Source of the DNA: Onthophagus taurus
Taxonomy: Eukaryota; Arthropoda; Insecta; Coleoptera; Scarabaeidae
DNA: 64,000 bases
Assembly (NCBI RefSeq): GCF_036711975.1
Contig: NC_091975.1
Coordinates: forward strand, 9,426,501-9,490,500
Reading direction: 5' to 3'
Below the pieces are notes generated by a model. That model worked only from the letters and a program-made list of their open reading frames with translations, did no database searches and was not told the DNA's origin. The position numbers were made by a program, and so were the translations under genes. Of this stretch, positions 1-12,990 are shown piece by piece (the stretch's first letter is position 1; the number at the start of each line of letters is the position of its first letter).

Positions 1-3000
1 GATGTCGGCCGTGATTTTTTCTTATATCACGATATCATCTTATGTCACTACTATATTAAGATAACGCCTGGAATTACATTTGCAAATGTCTGAACTCTAT
101 AAAAATGTGTGTAATTAAGCTAACAAATGTTTTGAATTACATTGGCAATAGATTGATTGCAAGAAGTTATCTGAAAATATATTGGTAATAGTCTAAATTG
201 CAAGAAAGCATTTGAAATTACAATGGCAAAAGTCTGAACTGCAAAATAATGTCTCGAATTAGATTGGCAAAAGTCTGAACTGCATGAAAATATATGCAAT
301 TAAACTGACAAATGTTAAATTGCAAAGTAATGCTTTGATATTATATTGGCAATAGCCTAGATTACGAGAAAATGTCTGAAATTACACTGGAAACAGTCTA
401 AATTGCAAGAAAATGTCTGAACTTACACTGTCAAAAGACAAAATTGCAAGAAAATATCTGAGATTACCTTGCAAAAAGTCTAGACTGCAAGATAATGTCT
501 GGAATTACATTGGAAAAAGCTTGAACTGTATGAAAATGTATGGTTTTAAGCTTAGAATGCAAGGAAATGTCTGCAAATACACTGGTAAGAGTGTACATTG
601 CAAGAAAATGTATGAAATTACATTAACAATAGACTAAATTCAAGAAATAATCTTGTCTAAAGTATTGTTCGTGATATAAGAAGGAATTTCGGCCGACTTC
701 GAAGACGTCGGCCGCCCTAAGTGTTGTTGTTTGTGATATTTTGGGCGACCGACGTCTTCGAAGTCGGCCGAGATTACTTCTTTCTGGAACCTATCTTGTT
801 CTGTATCAACGTGATATCAAGCTACAGTATTTTGGAAGAAATAATCTCGGCCGTTTTCAAAGACGCCTTCGAAGTCGGCCGTGATTCTTTCTTATATCAC
901 GACATCATCTTATGTCACTACTATATTAAGATAATGCCTGGAATTACATTTGCAAAGGTCTGAACTCTATAAAAATGTGTGGAATTAAGCTGCCAAATGT
1001 TTTGAATTACATTGGCAATAGATTGATTGCAAGAAGTTATCTGAAAATATATTGGTAATAGTCTAAATTGCAAGAAAGCATTTGAAATTACAATGGCAAA
1101 AGTCTGAACTGCAAAATAATGTCTCGAATTAGATTGGCAAAAGTCTGAACTGCATGAAAATATATGCAATTAAACTGACAAATGTTAAATTGCAAAGTAA
1201 TGCTTTGATATTATATTGGCAATAGCCTAGATTACGAGAAAATGTCTGAAATTACACTGGAAACAGTCTAAATTGCAAGAAAATGTCTGAACTTACACTG
1301 TCAAAAGCCAAAATTGCAAGAAAATATCTGAGATTACCTTGCAAGAAGTCTAGATTGCAAAATAATGTCTGAAATTACATTGGAAAAAGCTTAAACTGTA
1401 TGAAAATGTATGGTTTTAAGCTTAAAATGCAAGGAAATGTCTACAAATACATTGGTAAGAATGTACATTGCAAGAAAATGTATGAAATTACATTGGCAAT
1501 AGACTAAATTCAAGAAATAATCTTGTCTAAAGTATTGTTCGTGATATAAGAAGGAATTTCGGCCGACTTCGAAGACGTCGGCCGCCCTAAGTGTTGTTGT
1601 TTGTGATATTTTGGGCGACCGACGTCTTCGAAGTCGGCCGAGATTATTCTTTTTGGAACCTATCTTGTTCTGTATCAACGTGATATCAAGCCACAGCATT
1701 TTGGAAGAAATAATCTCGGCCGATTTCAAAGACGCCTTCGAAGTCGGCCGTAATTCTTTCTTATATCACGACATCATCTTATGTCACTACTATATTAAGA
1801 TAATGTCTGGACTTACATTTGCAAAAGTCTGAACTCAATAAAAATGTGTGGAATTAAGCTGACAAATGTTTTGAATTACATTGGCAATAGATTGATTGCA
1901 AGAAGTTATTTGAAAATATACTGGTAATACTCTAAATTGCAAAAAAGCATTTGAAATTACAAAGGCAAAAGTCTGAATTGCAAGAAAACAGCTATAATTA
2001 GATTGACAAAAGCCAAAATTGCAAGAAAACATTTGAAATTACACTGGCAAAAGTCTGAACTGCAAAATAATGTCTCGAATTAGATTGGCAAAAGTCTCAA
2101 CTGCATGCAAATATATGGAATTAAGCTGATAAATGCTAAACTGCAAAGTAAAGCTTTGATATTACGTTGGCAATAGCCTAGATTGCGAGAAAATGTCTGA
2201 ACTTACACTGTCAAAAGACAAAATTGCAAGAAAATATCTGAAATTACCTTGGAAAAAGTCTAGACTGCAAGATAATGTCTGGAATTACATTAGAAAAAGC
2301 TTGAACTGTATGAAAATGTATGGTTTTAAGCTTAGAATGCAAGGAAATAAGAGTGTACCAAGAGTGTATTGCAAGAAAATGTATGAAATTACATTTTCAA
2401 TAGACTAAATTGAAGAAATAATCTTGCCCAAAGTGTTGTTCATGATACTTTCGTCTTCGTCTTTACGTCTTCGAAGTCGGCCGAGATTACTTCTTTCTGG
2501 AACCTATCCTGTTCTGTATCAACGTGATATCAAGCCACAGCATTGTGGAAGAAATAATCTCGGCCGATTTCAAAGACGCCTTCGAAGTCGGCCGTGATTC
2601 TTTCTTATATCACGATATCATCTTATGTCACTACTATATTAAGATAATGCCTGGAATTACATTTGCAAAGGTCTGAACTCTATAAAAATGTGTGGAATTA
2701 AGCTGACAAATGTTTTGAATTACATTGGCAATAGACCAGATTGCAAGAAGTTATCTGAAAATATATTGGTAATAGTCTAAATTGCAAAAAAGCACATGAA
2801 ATTACAATGGCAAAAGTCTCAGTTGCAAGAAAACAGCTATAATTAGATTGATAAAAGCCAAAATTGCAAGAAAACATTTGAAATTATACTGGCAAAAGTC
2901 TGAACTGCAAAATAATGTCTCGAATTAGATTGGCAAAAGTCTGAACTGCATGAAAATATATGGAATTAAACTGACAAATGTTAAATTGCAAAGTAATGCT

Positions 3001-3590
3001 TTGATATTATATTGGCAATAGCCTAGATTACGAGAAAATGTCTGAAATTACACTGGAAACAGTCTAAATTGCAAGAAAATGTCTGAACTTGCACTGTTAA
3101 AAGCCAAAATTGCAAGATAATGTCTGGACTTACATTGGAAAAAGTTTGAATTGTATAAAAATGTATGGTTTTAAGCTTAGAATGCAAGGAAATGTCCGCA
3201 AATGCACTGGCAAGAGTCTACATGGCAAGAAAATGTATGAAATTACATTGACAATAGACTAAACTCAAGAAATAATCTTGTCCAAAGTATTGTTCGTGAT
3301 ACAAGAAGGAATTTCGGCCGACTTCGAAGACGTCGGCCGTCCTAAATTTTGTTCGTGATACTTTGGGCGGCCGATGCCTTCGAAGTCGTCTTAGTGATAT
3401 CATCTTATATCACTATATTAAGATAATGTCTGGACTTACATTTGCAAAAGTCTGAACTCTATAAAAATGTGTGGAATTAAGCTGACAAATGTTTTGAATT
3501 ACATTGGCAATAGACCAGATTGCAAGAAGTTATCTGAAAATATACTGGTAATAGTCTAAATTGCAAGAAAGCATTTAAAATTACAATTCC
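1..3590. repeat. ~870-bp higher-order tandem repeat built of ~41-bp monomers
   Basis: The phrase around gtcggccgtgattctttc recurs near positions 4, 875, 1745 and 2588, with a degenerate copy near 3380, giving a unit of about 780-870 bp. Inside each unit is a minisatellite of about 41 bp: related copies of attgcaagaaaatgtctgaa start at 402, 442 and 483, and similar spacing continues through the unit. About twenty monomers fill one unit. GC-rich boxes containing cggccg and cttcgaag occur at the unit joints in alternating orientation. Small open frames here (for example 721-963 and 1611-1832) recur only because the DNA repeats. I see no gene. Confidence 0.85.
1555..1651. repeat. GC-rich inverted repeat at a unit joint
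   Basis: The left arm (1555-1587) contains cggccgacttcgaagacg. The right arm (1613-1651) contains the reverse complement, with a loop of about 25 bp. The same hairpin-like joint occurs near 690-780. Partial versions are seen near 2460 and 3320-3390. The arms are far richer in GC than the surrounding sequence. Confidence 0.75.
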
Positions 3591-4310
3591 ACACTTTCTA
3601 CAATCATATTGCTGCTTCTTTTATTGCCTGAAAGTACATATACATTTAATTCATGTTGCATATATAACAATTTTGATACAGAATAAGATAGTTTCTATAG
3701 ATAATTGGCATTTTTCTGGCAGTACTCCAGTATACGAGATATCTTTAGCAAAAAATTTTGATTGCAATTTAAAGTTTGGCCAGATCTCGAGTATCATGAT
3801 CACCATAACTTATCACAACTAATACTTAGGGCGGTCTATGTTTTCAAAGTCGGCCAAGATTCTTTCTTATATCACGAAAATATCTGCAAATGCACTGGCA
3901 AGAATCTACATTGCAAGAAAATGTATGAAATTACATTGACAATAGACTAAATTGCAAGAAGTTATCTGAAAATATACTGGTAATAGTCTAAATTGCAAGA
4001 AAGCATTTGAAATTACAATGGCAAAAGTCTAAATTGCAAGAAAACAGCTATAATTAGATTAACAAAAGCCAAAATTGCAAGAAAATATTTGAAATTACAC
4101 TGGCAAAAGTCTGAACTGCAAAATAATGTCTAGAATTAGATTGGCAAAAGTCTGAACTGCATGAAAATATATGGAATTAAACTGACAAATGTTAAATTGC
4201 AAAGTAATGCTTTGATATTATATTGGCAATAGCCTAGATTTGATTGCAATTTAAAGTTTGGCCAGATCTCGAGTATCATGACCACCATAACTTATCACGA
4301 ACAACACTTT
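3591..4310. repeat. Degenerate end of the 41-bp repeat array with a 55-bp direct repeat
   Basis: At 3591-3757 the minisatellite is interrupted by sequence I do not recognise. It resumes at about 3880-4235. A stretch of about 55 bp beginning gattgcaatttaaagtttgg is present twice, at about 3759-3812 and 4241-4293, bracketing that minisatellite piece. This looks like a rearranged boundary of the array. Confidence 0.6.
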
Positions 4311-4552
4311 TTACCATTTACCGAAATTAATAACGTTACTAATATGGAGACAGAAGAGACAATAACGATGATATTGTAAGATATTGTGGCCCAAATTGGG
4401 TAGTATCTCCAATAAAGGATAGAAAAATAGGGAAAAGATAGATTCATTTTTTTAATGAATTAGAAAAATATGTATTTTTTAATTTTCAACATTTTCCACA
4501 ATAAACTTACAAATAATAATTTACATATCACAAAAACCGTAAAAATCCTTAG
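4311..4552. other. 3' flank of the STK11IP-like gene, no gene seen
   Basis: AT-rich DNA between the repeat array and the stop codon of the minus-strand gene. I see no open frame of interest and no clear canonical AATAAA on the minus strand close to the stop. Confidence 0.5.
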
Positions 4553-6451
4553 TTAGCTATTATTCTCTTCAAAAACCAGATTGCTACCGCAAGCTGGACA
4601 GACTATAGTATCTTTATGAACCGTATTTTGTTCCTCAACCCCAAACTGCGTCGAACATTTTAAGCAAGAAAAAATCTCGAGAGATTCCGACGCCGGCCTA
4701 GCATCAACCAAAATTTTAATCCTCCCAAAGAATCGTTCCCTTTCTTCGACGTTTTCAATCAAATAAAATCGGTTATTGTTACTTCGAAACGTTTCAAATT
4801 CAATATAAACGTACTCGATTTCATCGAGAGTTGTTTTATTACACGAAATAATCGAATCTAACGAAATTCGTGATAAAACTTTCGAGGTTATCGCGTTTCT
4901 CTCAACCAAATTATTTTTTCCTATTATTGCAAAAACGTCGCTTTGCCCACCTTTTATGTTTACTAAGAATATGTTGCTATCCCCACTTTCAAAGTCATCA
5001 TCGCTTAATTTTTCGATTTCTTCTGGATCGTCGTAAACCCCACTTTCTTCTTCAACGACTTCGTTATCTTTTAAATCTTTTAAATCATTTAATTCATTAA
5101 TTGTCTCAGAAGCTGTTACGTATTGGGTCGTTTCTTCAATGTTTTCTTTAACCTTCGCCATTTCATCTGTGATATAATCTTGAAGCGGCGTTGAAGAAGA
5201 TGGAGCTGAACCACTTTGCGTGGAAAAATCTAACGGGGTAAATCCGGTTTTTCCATATAACGATTTAATGTAATCTTTGGGGATGCTGTTTAAATTTTCT
5301 TTCGGTTCTGAGTTAATTTTTGGGACCTCAACCGAAACGGAAACCGTTATTCTTTCGAAATTATCTTCATCGTCCGATTTATTTTCGTTGATAATCGCGG
5401 ATCGAACTCGAATTGATCGTTCTAAATTTTCTTGAGGCTCAGATGGTTGTTCGACTTGCTTATAAAGACACTTAGGGTGTAAAGAACCCACATTTTGTTG
5501 CTCATAAGAACTCAAAACGTCGTCATCCAAGATAAACTTAACAGAGGATGTGTTTGAATGTAAATATTTAACGGTATTAATCCTATGGTGGGGATGATAA
5601 CTTAAAGGATTTCCTGTTAAATTTAACCATTGCAAAGCAACAAGATAAGAAAGTGGGATTAAATTGTTGTGTTCTAAAAGGCAGTTTTCAAGTAAATCCA
5701 ATTGGGTTAAATTAACAAGCTTAGAAACTGATTGAATATCCTCAATAAAATTACATCTTAAAACCAACATTTGGAGGCGGCTACAAATGGGGCGGGAAAA
5801 AACGGGAACTTTTTGCAACTGATTAAAACTTAAATTTAAATGTTTTAAACTGGATAAACCACTTAATTCATCACAATTTTTAATCGAATTATGTGACAAA
5901 TCCAAAGTGGTTAACATAGGTAAATATTTAAGGCTATCATCAATACATTTAATACCATTATGATTTAGCACAGCTTCTCTCAACTCATACCAATTGCTAC
6001 CATCAGAATCATCAGCACCACATCGTTCAAAAATATCTCTTAAACTATTTAAACTACGTTCGCAAACTAAATGTTGCAACTTTCCCCTTAAATTACTTAT
6101 ACCAATTATATTATTAACATTAATTCTATGCAATTCCAATAAACGCAACGATTTCAATTTAGAAATATCGATATTATCCGATTGTAAATCTCTGGGTTTT
6201 CCTAAACTTAACTTCAAACTTTTCGATTGTTGCACGAAATCGTGCAAAAAAGTTAAATCCCTGTTTATTTCGGTGAGGGTGTTATTTAAAACGTGAAACG
6301 ATGAAGTTAAGGAACTCTCGTTATTGAATAAATCGTTTAATTCGTCGACTAAATCCGTTGAAAGTGTTAATTTGCACTTGTTCGCTAAAATTTTGTCCCC
6401 TTCGCTGCGTAATAGTGTTGCTAAGAATTGGATATCACCCGGAATCGCCAT
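4553..6451 (-). CDS. STK11IP: STK11IP/LIP1-like leucine-rich-repeat protein
   Basis: A single 632-codon exon. The vertebrate protein binds the kinase LKB1/STK11 and has been linked to endosomes and lysosomes; the insect role is inferred from that. Residues 1-90 carry the family N-terminal helical region (LATLLRSEGDKIL). From about 95 to 300 there are leucine-rich repeats, with LTTLDLSHNSI, LKHLNLSFNQL, LQMLVLRCNFI, LTQLDLLENCL and LQWLNLTGNPLSYHP. A low-complexity acidic region follows. The C-terminus has paired cysteines, CLKC and CPACGS, like the zinc-ribbon-like segment of the family. At 632 residues it is much shorter than the roughly 1,100-residue human protein: the region after the cysteine pairs is absent. 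The ATG at 6449-6451 gives the conserved N-terminus. No intron interrupts the frame, which is unusual for a gene this long, but the reading frame is intact and no poly-A tract suggests retrocopying. Confidence 0.87.
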   Translation of the reverse strand: MAIPGDIQFLATLLRSEGDKILANKCKLTLSTDLVDELNDLFNNESSLTSSFHVLNNTLTEINRDLTFLHDFVQQSKSLKLSLGKPRDLQSDNIDISKLKSLRLLELHRINVNNIIGISNLRGKLQHLVCERSLNSLRDIFERCGADDSDGSNWYELREAVLNHNGIKCIDDSLKYLPMLTTLDLSHNSIKNCDELSGLSSLKHLNLSFNQLQKVPVFSRPICSRLQMLVLRCNFIEDIQSVSKLVNLTQLDLLENCLLEHNNLIPLSYLVALQWLNLTGNPLSYHPHHRINTVKYLHSNTSSVKFILDDDVLSSYEQQNVGSLHPKCLYKQVEQPSEPQENLERSIRVRSAIINENKSDDEDNFERITVSVSVEVPKINSEPKENLNSIPKDYIKSLYGKTGFTPLDFSTQSGSAPSSSTPLQDYITDEMAKVKENIEETTQYVTASETINELNDLKDLKDNEVVEEESGVYDDPEEIEKLSDDDFESGDSNIFLVNIKGGQSDVFAIIGKNNLVERNAITSKVLSRISLDSIISCNKTTLDEIEYVYIEFETFRSNNNRFYLIENVEERERFFGRIKILVDARPASESLEIFSCLKCSTQFGVEEQNTVHKDTIVCPACGSNLVFEENNS

Positions 6452-6800
6452 TATATCATTATTTCTTTTAACTAAAAAGAATTTGAAAACGATTTTATTT
6501 TAATTAAACATGTAAGAAAGAACTTACTATAAATTCGATGGATTTAATAATAATAACCTAACCTCTTTGTTTCGAAACGTCAGTGTCAAAATTAAACGTC
6601 ACGACAAATGATCTAATTTCATACGATCTAATTGTCAAAAAAAATTTTAAAATTATTTATTTTATTATTATAAAGATAAATTAATAAAAAATATAATTAA
6701 TGTTGTTTTTAATGTTTTAACAACAGCAATTTTAGGTAAAATGAATTTAAAAAAATATATTTAATGCGTTATAAAAAACAACGTATTCATCAAATTTTCG
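6452..6800. other. Upstream flank of the STK11IP-like gene, AT-rich
   Basis: Contains no open frame worth calling. The first ~150 bp next to the start codon hold two cgtca/acgtcac motifs (about 6578-6604) and presumably the 5' UTR and promoter. No TATA box is obvious on the minus strand. The rest is A/T runs leading into the satellite block. Confidence 0.4.
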
Positions 6801-9800
6801 TATTTATCTCAAAATTTAAGCATCTGAGAGAAAAAGTACAAGAGACTGGTATTATTAAGAATAAAATTTGCTACAACTTTTGTTCCAAAAGTTTTTTGTA
6901 ATATGATCGGTTACCATTAACAATTTGTGGAACAACGAAATTCATCAAATTTTCATATTTTTCTCGATATCTATGGCTCAAAGAATAAAAGTGTAAGAGA
7001 GCAATGTTATTAAGAATAAAATTTGTAACAACTTTTGTTACAAAAGTTTTTTTGTAATATGATCGGTTACCATTAACAATTTGTGGAACAACGAAATTCA
7101 TCAAATTTTCATGTTTTCATATTTTTCTCGATATCTATAGCTCAAAGAATAAAAGTGCAACAGAGCAATGTTATTAAGAATAAAATTTGCTACAACTTTT
7201 GTTCCAAAAGTTTTTTTGTAATATGATCCGTTTCCAGACTTTTAATATTAACAATTTATGGAACAACGAAATTCATCAAATTTTCATGTTTTCATATTTT
7301 TCTCGATATCTATGGCTCAAAGAATAAAAGTGCAAGAGAGCAATGTTATTAAGAATAAAATTTGCTACAACTTTTGTTCCAAAAGTTTTTTTGTAATATG
7401 ATCCGTTTCCAGACTTTTAATATTAACAATTTATGGAACAACGAAAATCATCAAATTTTCATGTTTTCATATTTTTCTCGATATCTATAGCTCAAAGAAT
7501 AAAAGTGCAACAGAGCAATGTTATTAAGAATAAAATTTGCTACAACTTTTGTTCCAAAAGTTTTTTTGTAATATGATCCGTTTCCAGACTTTTAATATTA
7601 ACAATTTATGGAACAACGAAAATCATCAAATTTTCATGTTTTCATATTTTTTTCTATATCTATAGCTCAAAGAATAAAAGTGTAAGAGAGCAATGTTATT
7701 AAGAATAAAATTTGCTACAACTTTTGTTCCAAAAGTTTTTTTGTAATATGATCCGTTTCCAGACCTCTACCATTAACAATTTATGGAACAACGAAAATCA
7801 TCAAATTTTCATGTTTTCATATTTTTCTCGATATCTATGGCTCAAAGAACAATGGTACAAGAGAGCAATGTTATTAAGAATAAAATTTGTAACAACTTTT
7901 GTTACAAAAGTTTTTTTGTAATATGATCCGTTTCCAGACTTTTAATATTAACAATTCATGGAACAACGAAAATCATCAAATTTTCATGTTTTCATATTTT
8001 TCTCGATATCTATGGCTCAAAGAATAAAAGTGCAAGAGAGCAATGTTATTAAGAATAAAATTTGCTACAACTTTTGTTCCAAAAGTTTTTTTGTAATATG
8101 ATCCGTTTCCAGACTTTTAATATTAACAATTTATGGAACAACGAAAATCATCAAATTTTCATGTTTTCATATTTTTCTCGATATCTATGGCTCAAAGAAT
8201 AAAAGTGCAAGAGAGCAATGTTATTAAGAATAAAATTTGCTACAACTTTTGTTCCAAAAGTTTTTTTGTAATATGATCCGTTTCCAGACTTTTAATATTA
8301 ACAATTTATGGAACAACGAAAATCATCAAATTTTCATGTTTTCATATTTTTCTCGATATCTATGGCTCAAAGAAGAAAAGTGCAAGAGAGCAATATTATT
8401 AAGAATAAAATTTGCTACAAGTTTTGTTCCAAAAGTTTTTTTGTAATATGATCCGTTTCCAGACTTTTAATATTAACAATTTATGGAACAACGAAAATCA
8501 TCAAATTTTCATGTTTTCATATTTTTCTCGATATCTATAGCTCAAAGAATAAAAGTGCAAGAGAGCAATGTTATTAAGAATAAAATTTGCTACAACTTTT
8601 GTTCCAAAAGTTTTTTTGTAATATGATCCGTTTCCAGACTTTTAATATTAACAATTTATGGAACAACGAAAATCATCAAATTTTCATGTTTTCATATTTT
8701 TCTCGATATCTATAGCTCAAAGAATAAAAGTGCAACAGAGCAATGTTATTAAGAATAAAATTTGCTACAACTTTTGTTCCAAAAGTTTTTTTGTAATATG
8801 ATCCGTTTCCAGACTTTTAATATTAACAATTTATGGAACAACGAAAATCATCAAATTTTCATGTTTTCATATTTTTCTCGATATCTATAGCTCAAAGAAT
8901 AAAAGTGCAAGAGAGCAATGTTATTAAGAATAAAATTTGCTACAACTTTTGTTCCAAAAGTTTTTTTGTAATATGATCCGTTTCCAGACTTTTAATATTA
9001 ACAATTTATGGAACAACGAAAATCATCAAATTTTCATGTTTTCATATTTTTCTCGATATCTATAGCTCAAAGAATAAAAGTGCAACAGAGCAATGTTATT
9101 AAGAATAAAATTTGCTACAACTTTTGTTCCAAAGGTTTTTTTGTAATATGATCCATTTCCAGACCTCTACCATTATCAATTTATGGAACAACGAAATTCA
9201 TCAAATTTTCATGTTTTCATATTTTTCTCGATATCTATTGCTCAAAGAAGAAAAGTGCAAGAGAGCAATATTATTAAGAATAAAATTTGCTACAACTTTT
9301 GTTCCAAAGGTTTTTTTGTAATATGATCCATTTCCAGACCTCTACCATTATCAATTTATGGAACAACGAAATTCATCAAATTTTCATGTTTTCATATTTT
9401 TCTCGATATCTATTGCTCAAAGAAGAAAAGTGCAAGAGAGCAATATTATTAAGAATAAAATTTGCTACAACTTTTGTTCCAAAGGTTTTTTTGTAATATG
9501 ATCCATTTCCAGACGTCTACCATTATCAATTTATGGAACAACGAAAATCATCAAATTTTCATGTTTTCATATTTTTCTCGATATCTATTGCTCAAAGAAG
9601 AAAAGTGCAAGAGAGCAATATTATTAAGAATAAAATTTGCTACAACTTTTGTTCCAAAGGTTTTTTTGTAATATGATCCATTTCCAGACCTCTACCATTA
9701 TCAATTTATGGAACAACGAAATTCATCAAATTTTCATGTTTTCATATTTTTCTCGATATCTATTGCTCAAAGAAGAAAAGTGCAAGAGAGCAATATTATT

Positions 9801-12655
9801 AAGAATAAAATTTGCTACAACTTTTGTTCCAAAGGTTTTTTTGTAATATGATCCATTTCCAGACGTCTACCATTATCAATTTATGGAACAACGAAAATCA
9901 TCAAATTTTCATGTTTTCATATTTTTCTCGATATCTATTGCTCAAAGAAGAAAAGTGCAAGAGAGCAATATTATTAAGAATAAAATTTGCTACAACTTTT
10001 GTTCCAAAGGTTTTTTTGTAATATGATCCATTTCCAGACCTCTACCATTATCAATTTATGGAACAACGAAATTCATCAAATTTTCATGTTTTCATATTTT
10101 TCTCGATATCTATGGCTCAAAGAATAAAAGTGCAAGAGAGCAATGTTATTAACAATAAAATTTGCTACAACTTTTGTTGCAAAAGTCTTTTTGTAATATG
10201 ATCCGTTTCCAGACTTTTAATATTAACAATTTATGGAACAACGAAAATCATCAAATTTTCATGTTTTCATATTTTTCTCGATATCTATGACTCAAAGAAT
10301 AAAAGTGTAAGAGAGCAATGTTATTAAGAATAAAATTTGCTACAACTTTTGTTCCAAAAGTTTTTTTGTAATATGATCCGTTTCCAGACTTTTAATATTA
10401 ACAATTTATGGAACAACGAAAATCATCAAATTTTCATGTTTTCATATTTTTCTCGATATCTATGACTCAAAGAATAAAAGTGTAAGAGAGCAATGTTATT
10501 AAGAATAAAATTTGCTACAACTTTTGTTCAAAAAGTTTTTTTGTATTATGATCCGTTTCCAGACTTCTACCATTAACAATTTGTGGAACAACGAAATTCA
10601 TAAAATTTTCATGTTTTCATATTTTTCTCGATATCTATACCTCAAAGAATAAAAGTGTAAGAGAGCAATGTTATTAAGAATAAAATTTGCTACAACTTTT
10701 GTTACAAAAGTTTTTTTGTAATATGATCCGTTTCCAGACCTCTACCATTAACAATTTGTGGAACAACGAAATTCATAAAATTTTCATGTTTTCATATTTT
10801 TCTCGATATCTATACCTCAAAGAATAAAAGTGTAAGAGAGCAATGTTATTAAGAATAAAATTTGCTACAACTTTTGTTCCAAAAGTTTTTTTGTAATATG
10901 ATCCGTTTCCAGACTTTTAATATTAACAATTTATGGAACAACGAAAATCATAAAATTTTCATGTTTTCATATTTTTTTCTATATCTATAGCTCAAAGAAT
11001 AAAAGTGTAAGAGAGCAATGTTATTAAGAATAAAATTTGTAACAACTTTTGTTACAAAAGTTTTTTTGTAATATGATCCGTTTCCAAACCTCTACCATTA
11101 ACAATTTATGTTACAACGAAAATCATCAAATTTTCATGTTTTCATATTTTTCTCGATATCTATGGCTCCAACAATAAAAGTGAAAGAGAGCAATATTATT
11201 AAGAATAAAATTAGCTACAACTTTTGTTCCTAAAGTTCCTTTGTAATATGATCCATTTCCAGACCTCTACCATTATCAATTTATGGAACAACGAAAATCA
11301 TCAAATTTTCATGTTTTCATATTTTTCTCGATATCTATAGCCCAAAGAATAAAAGTGCAAGAGAGCAATATTATTAAGAATAAAATTTGCTACAACTTTT
11401 GTTCAAAAAGTTTTTTTGTAATATGATCCGTTTCCAGACTTTTAATATTAACAATTTATGGAACAACGAAAATCATCAAATTTTCATGTTTTCATATTTT
11501 TCTCGATATCTATGGCTCAAAGAAGAAAAGTGCAAGAGAGCAATGTTATTAAGAATAAAATTTGCTACAACTTTTGTTCCAAAAGTTTTTTTGTATTATG
11601 ATCTGTTCCAGACTTCTACCATTAACAATTTGTGGAACAACGAAAATCATCAAATTTTCATGTTTTCATATTTTTCTCGATATCTATGGCTCAAAGAATA
11701 GAAGTGTAAGAGAGCAATCTTATTAAGAATAAAATTTGCTACAACTTTTGTTCAAAAAGTTTTTTTATATTATGATCCGTTCCAAACTTCTACCATTAAC
11801 AATTTATGAAACAACGATATTCATCAAACTTTTATGTTTTCATATTTTTCTCGATATCTATGGCTCAAAGAATAAAAGTGGAAGAGAGCAATGTTATTAA
11901 GAATAAAATTTGTAACAAATTTTGTTACAAAAGTTTTTTTGTAATATAATCCGTTTCCAGACTTTTAATATTAACAATTTATGGAACAACGAAAATCATC
12001 AAATTTTCATGTTTTCATATTTTTCTCGATATCTATAGCTCAAAGAATAAAAGTGCAAGAGAGCAATGTTATTAAGAATAAAATTTGCTACAACTTTTGT
12101 TACAAAAGTTTTTTTGTAATATGATCCGTTTCCAGACCTCTACTATTAACAATTTATGGAACAACGAAATTCATCAAATTTTCATGTTTTCATATTTTTC
12201 TCGATATCTATACCTCAAAGAATAAAAGTGTAAGAGAGCAATGTTATTAAGAATAAAATTTGCTACAACTTTTGTTACAAAAGTTTTTTTGTAATATGAT
12301 CCGTTTCCAGACCTCTACCATTAACAATTTATGGAACAACGAAATTCATCAAATTTTCATGTTTTCATATTTTTCTCGATATCTACGGCTCAAAGAATAA
12401 AAGTGAAAGACAGCAATGTTATTAAGAATAAAATTTGCTACAACTTTTGTTCCAAAAGTTTTTTTGTAATATGATCCATTTCCAGACTTCTACCATTAAC
12501 AATTTATGTAACAACGAAATTCATCAAATTTTCATGTTTTCATATTTTTCTCGATATCTATGACTCAAAGAATAAAAGTGGAAAAGAGCAATGTTATTAA
12601 GAATAAAATTCGCTACAACTTTTGTTCCAAAAGTTTTTTTGTAATATGATCTGTT
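6801..12655 (+). repeat. 175-bp satellite array, forward orientation (~33 copies)
   Basis: Head-to-tail monomers containing tttgctacaacttttgttcc, gtaatatgatccgtttccag and tttctcgatatctatggctc. The period is exactly 175 bp where monomers are best conserved (equivalent points at 9112, 9287, 9462, 9637 and 9812). Monomers differ at a few sites, such as cttttaatattaac versus cctctaccattatc. The right end decays at about 12650 into an unrelated segment. Repeated 69-residue open frames are by-products of the repeat: 175 is not divisible by 3, so the frame changes in each copy. The same family recurs reversed at 23.7-29.2 and 37.0-42.3 kb. Confidence 0.95.
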
Positions 12656-12990
12656 TCCAAAATGCTTCGGGAATCGAGTGTCTTGCACAACTTTTGGTAG
12701 ATCAAGTCTTTTGCCAGCAGTATTTAGTATTTTGCAAGCACTATTCAATGTTTTGCAAGAAGTGTTAAACGTTTTGCAAGTATTGTTTTATTAACAGTTT
12801 CTATTTGTTTGCATTCAAAATGTTTTCTGTCAGCAGAATTTAGCTTTTTACAAGCAGCATCTAGTCTTTAATTACTGGTTTTTTGGACTTCTGCCATAAA
12901 TATGATAGTAATTAGTGTTTTACAAGCAGTATCAAATATTTTATTAACAGTTTTAACTGAAAATCTCATCTGCGAGCAGTATGTTTTTTG
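12656..12990 (+). repeat. Dispersed ttttgcaagcagtatt-rich module, copy 1
   Basis: Sequence rich in variants of ttttgcaagcagtatt, with the blocks tttattaacagttt and gtctttaattactggtttt. A clearly related copy with the blocks in the same order lies at about 16683-17160, and both copies run directly into a piece of the 175-bp satellite. It encodes nothing I recognise, and the joined structure suggests it spreads together with the satellite. Confidence 0.7.

Noticed and set aside
7712-11701. Many 69-residue open frames (MLQLLFQ...)
   Set aside because: They recur because the 175-bp satellite recurs. They overlap, shift frame from copy to copy and lack any family motif, so they are not genes.
6801-12655. 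CRISPR-like array
   Set aside because: Repeats are 175 bp, head to tail, with no unique spacers, in an insect genome. This is a satellite.
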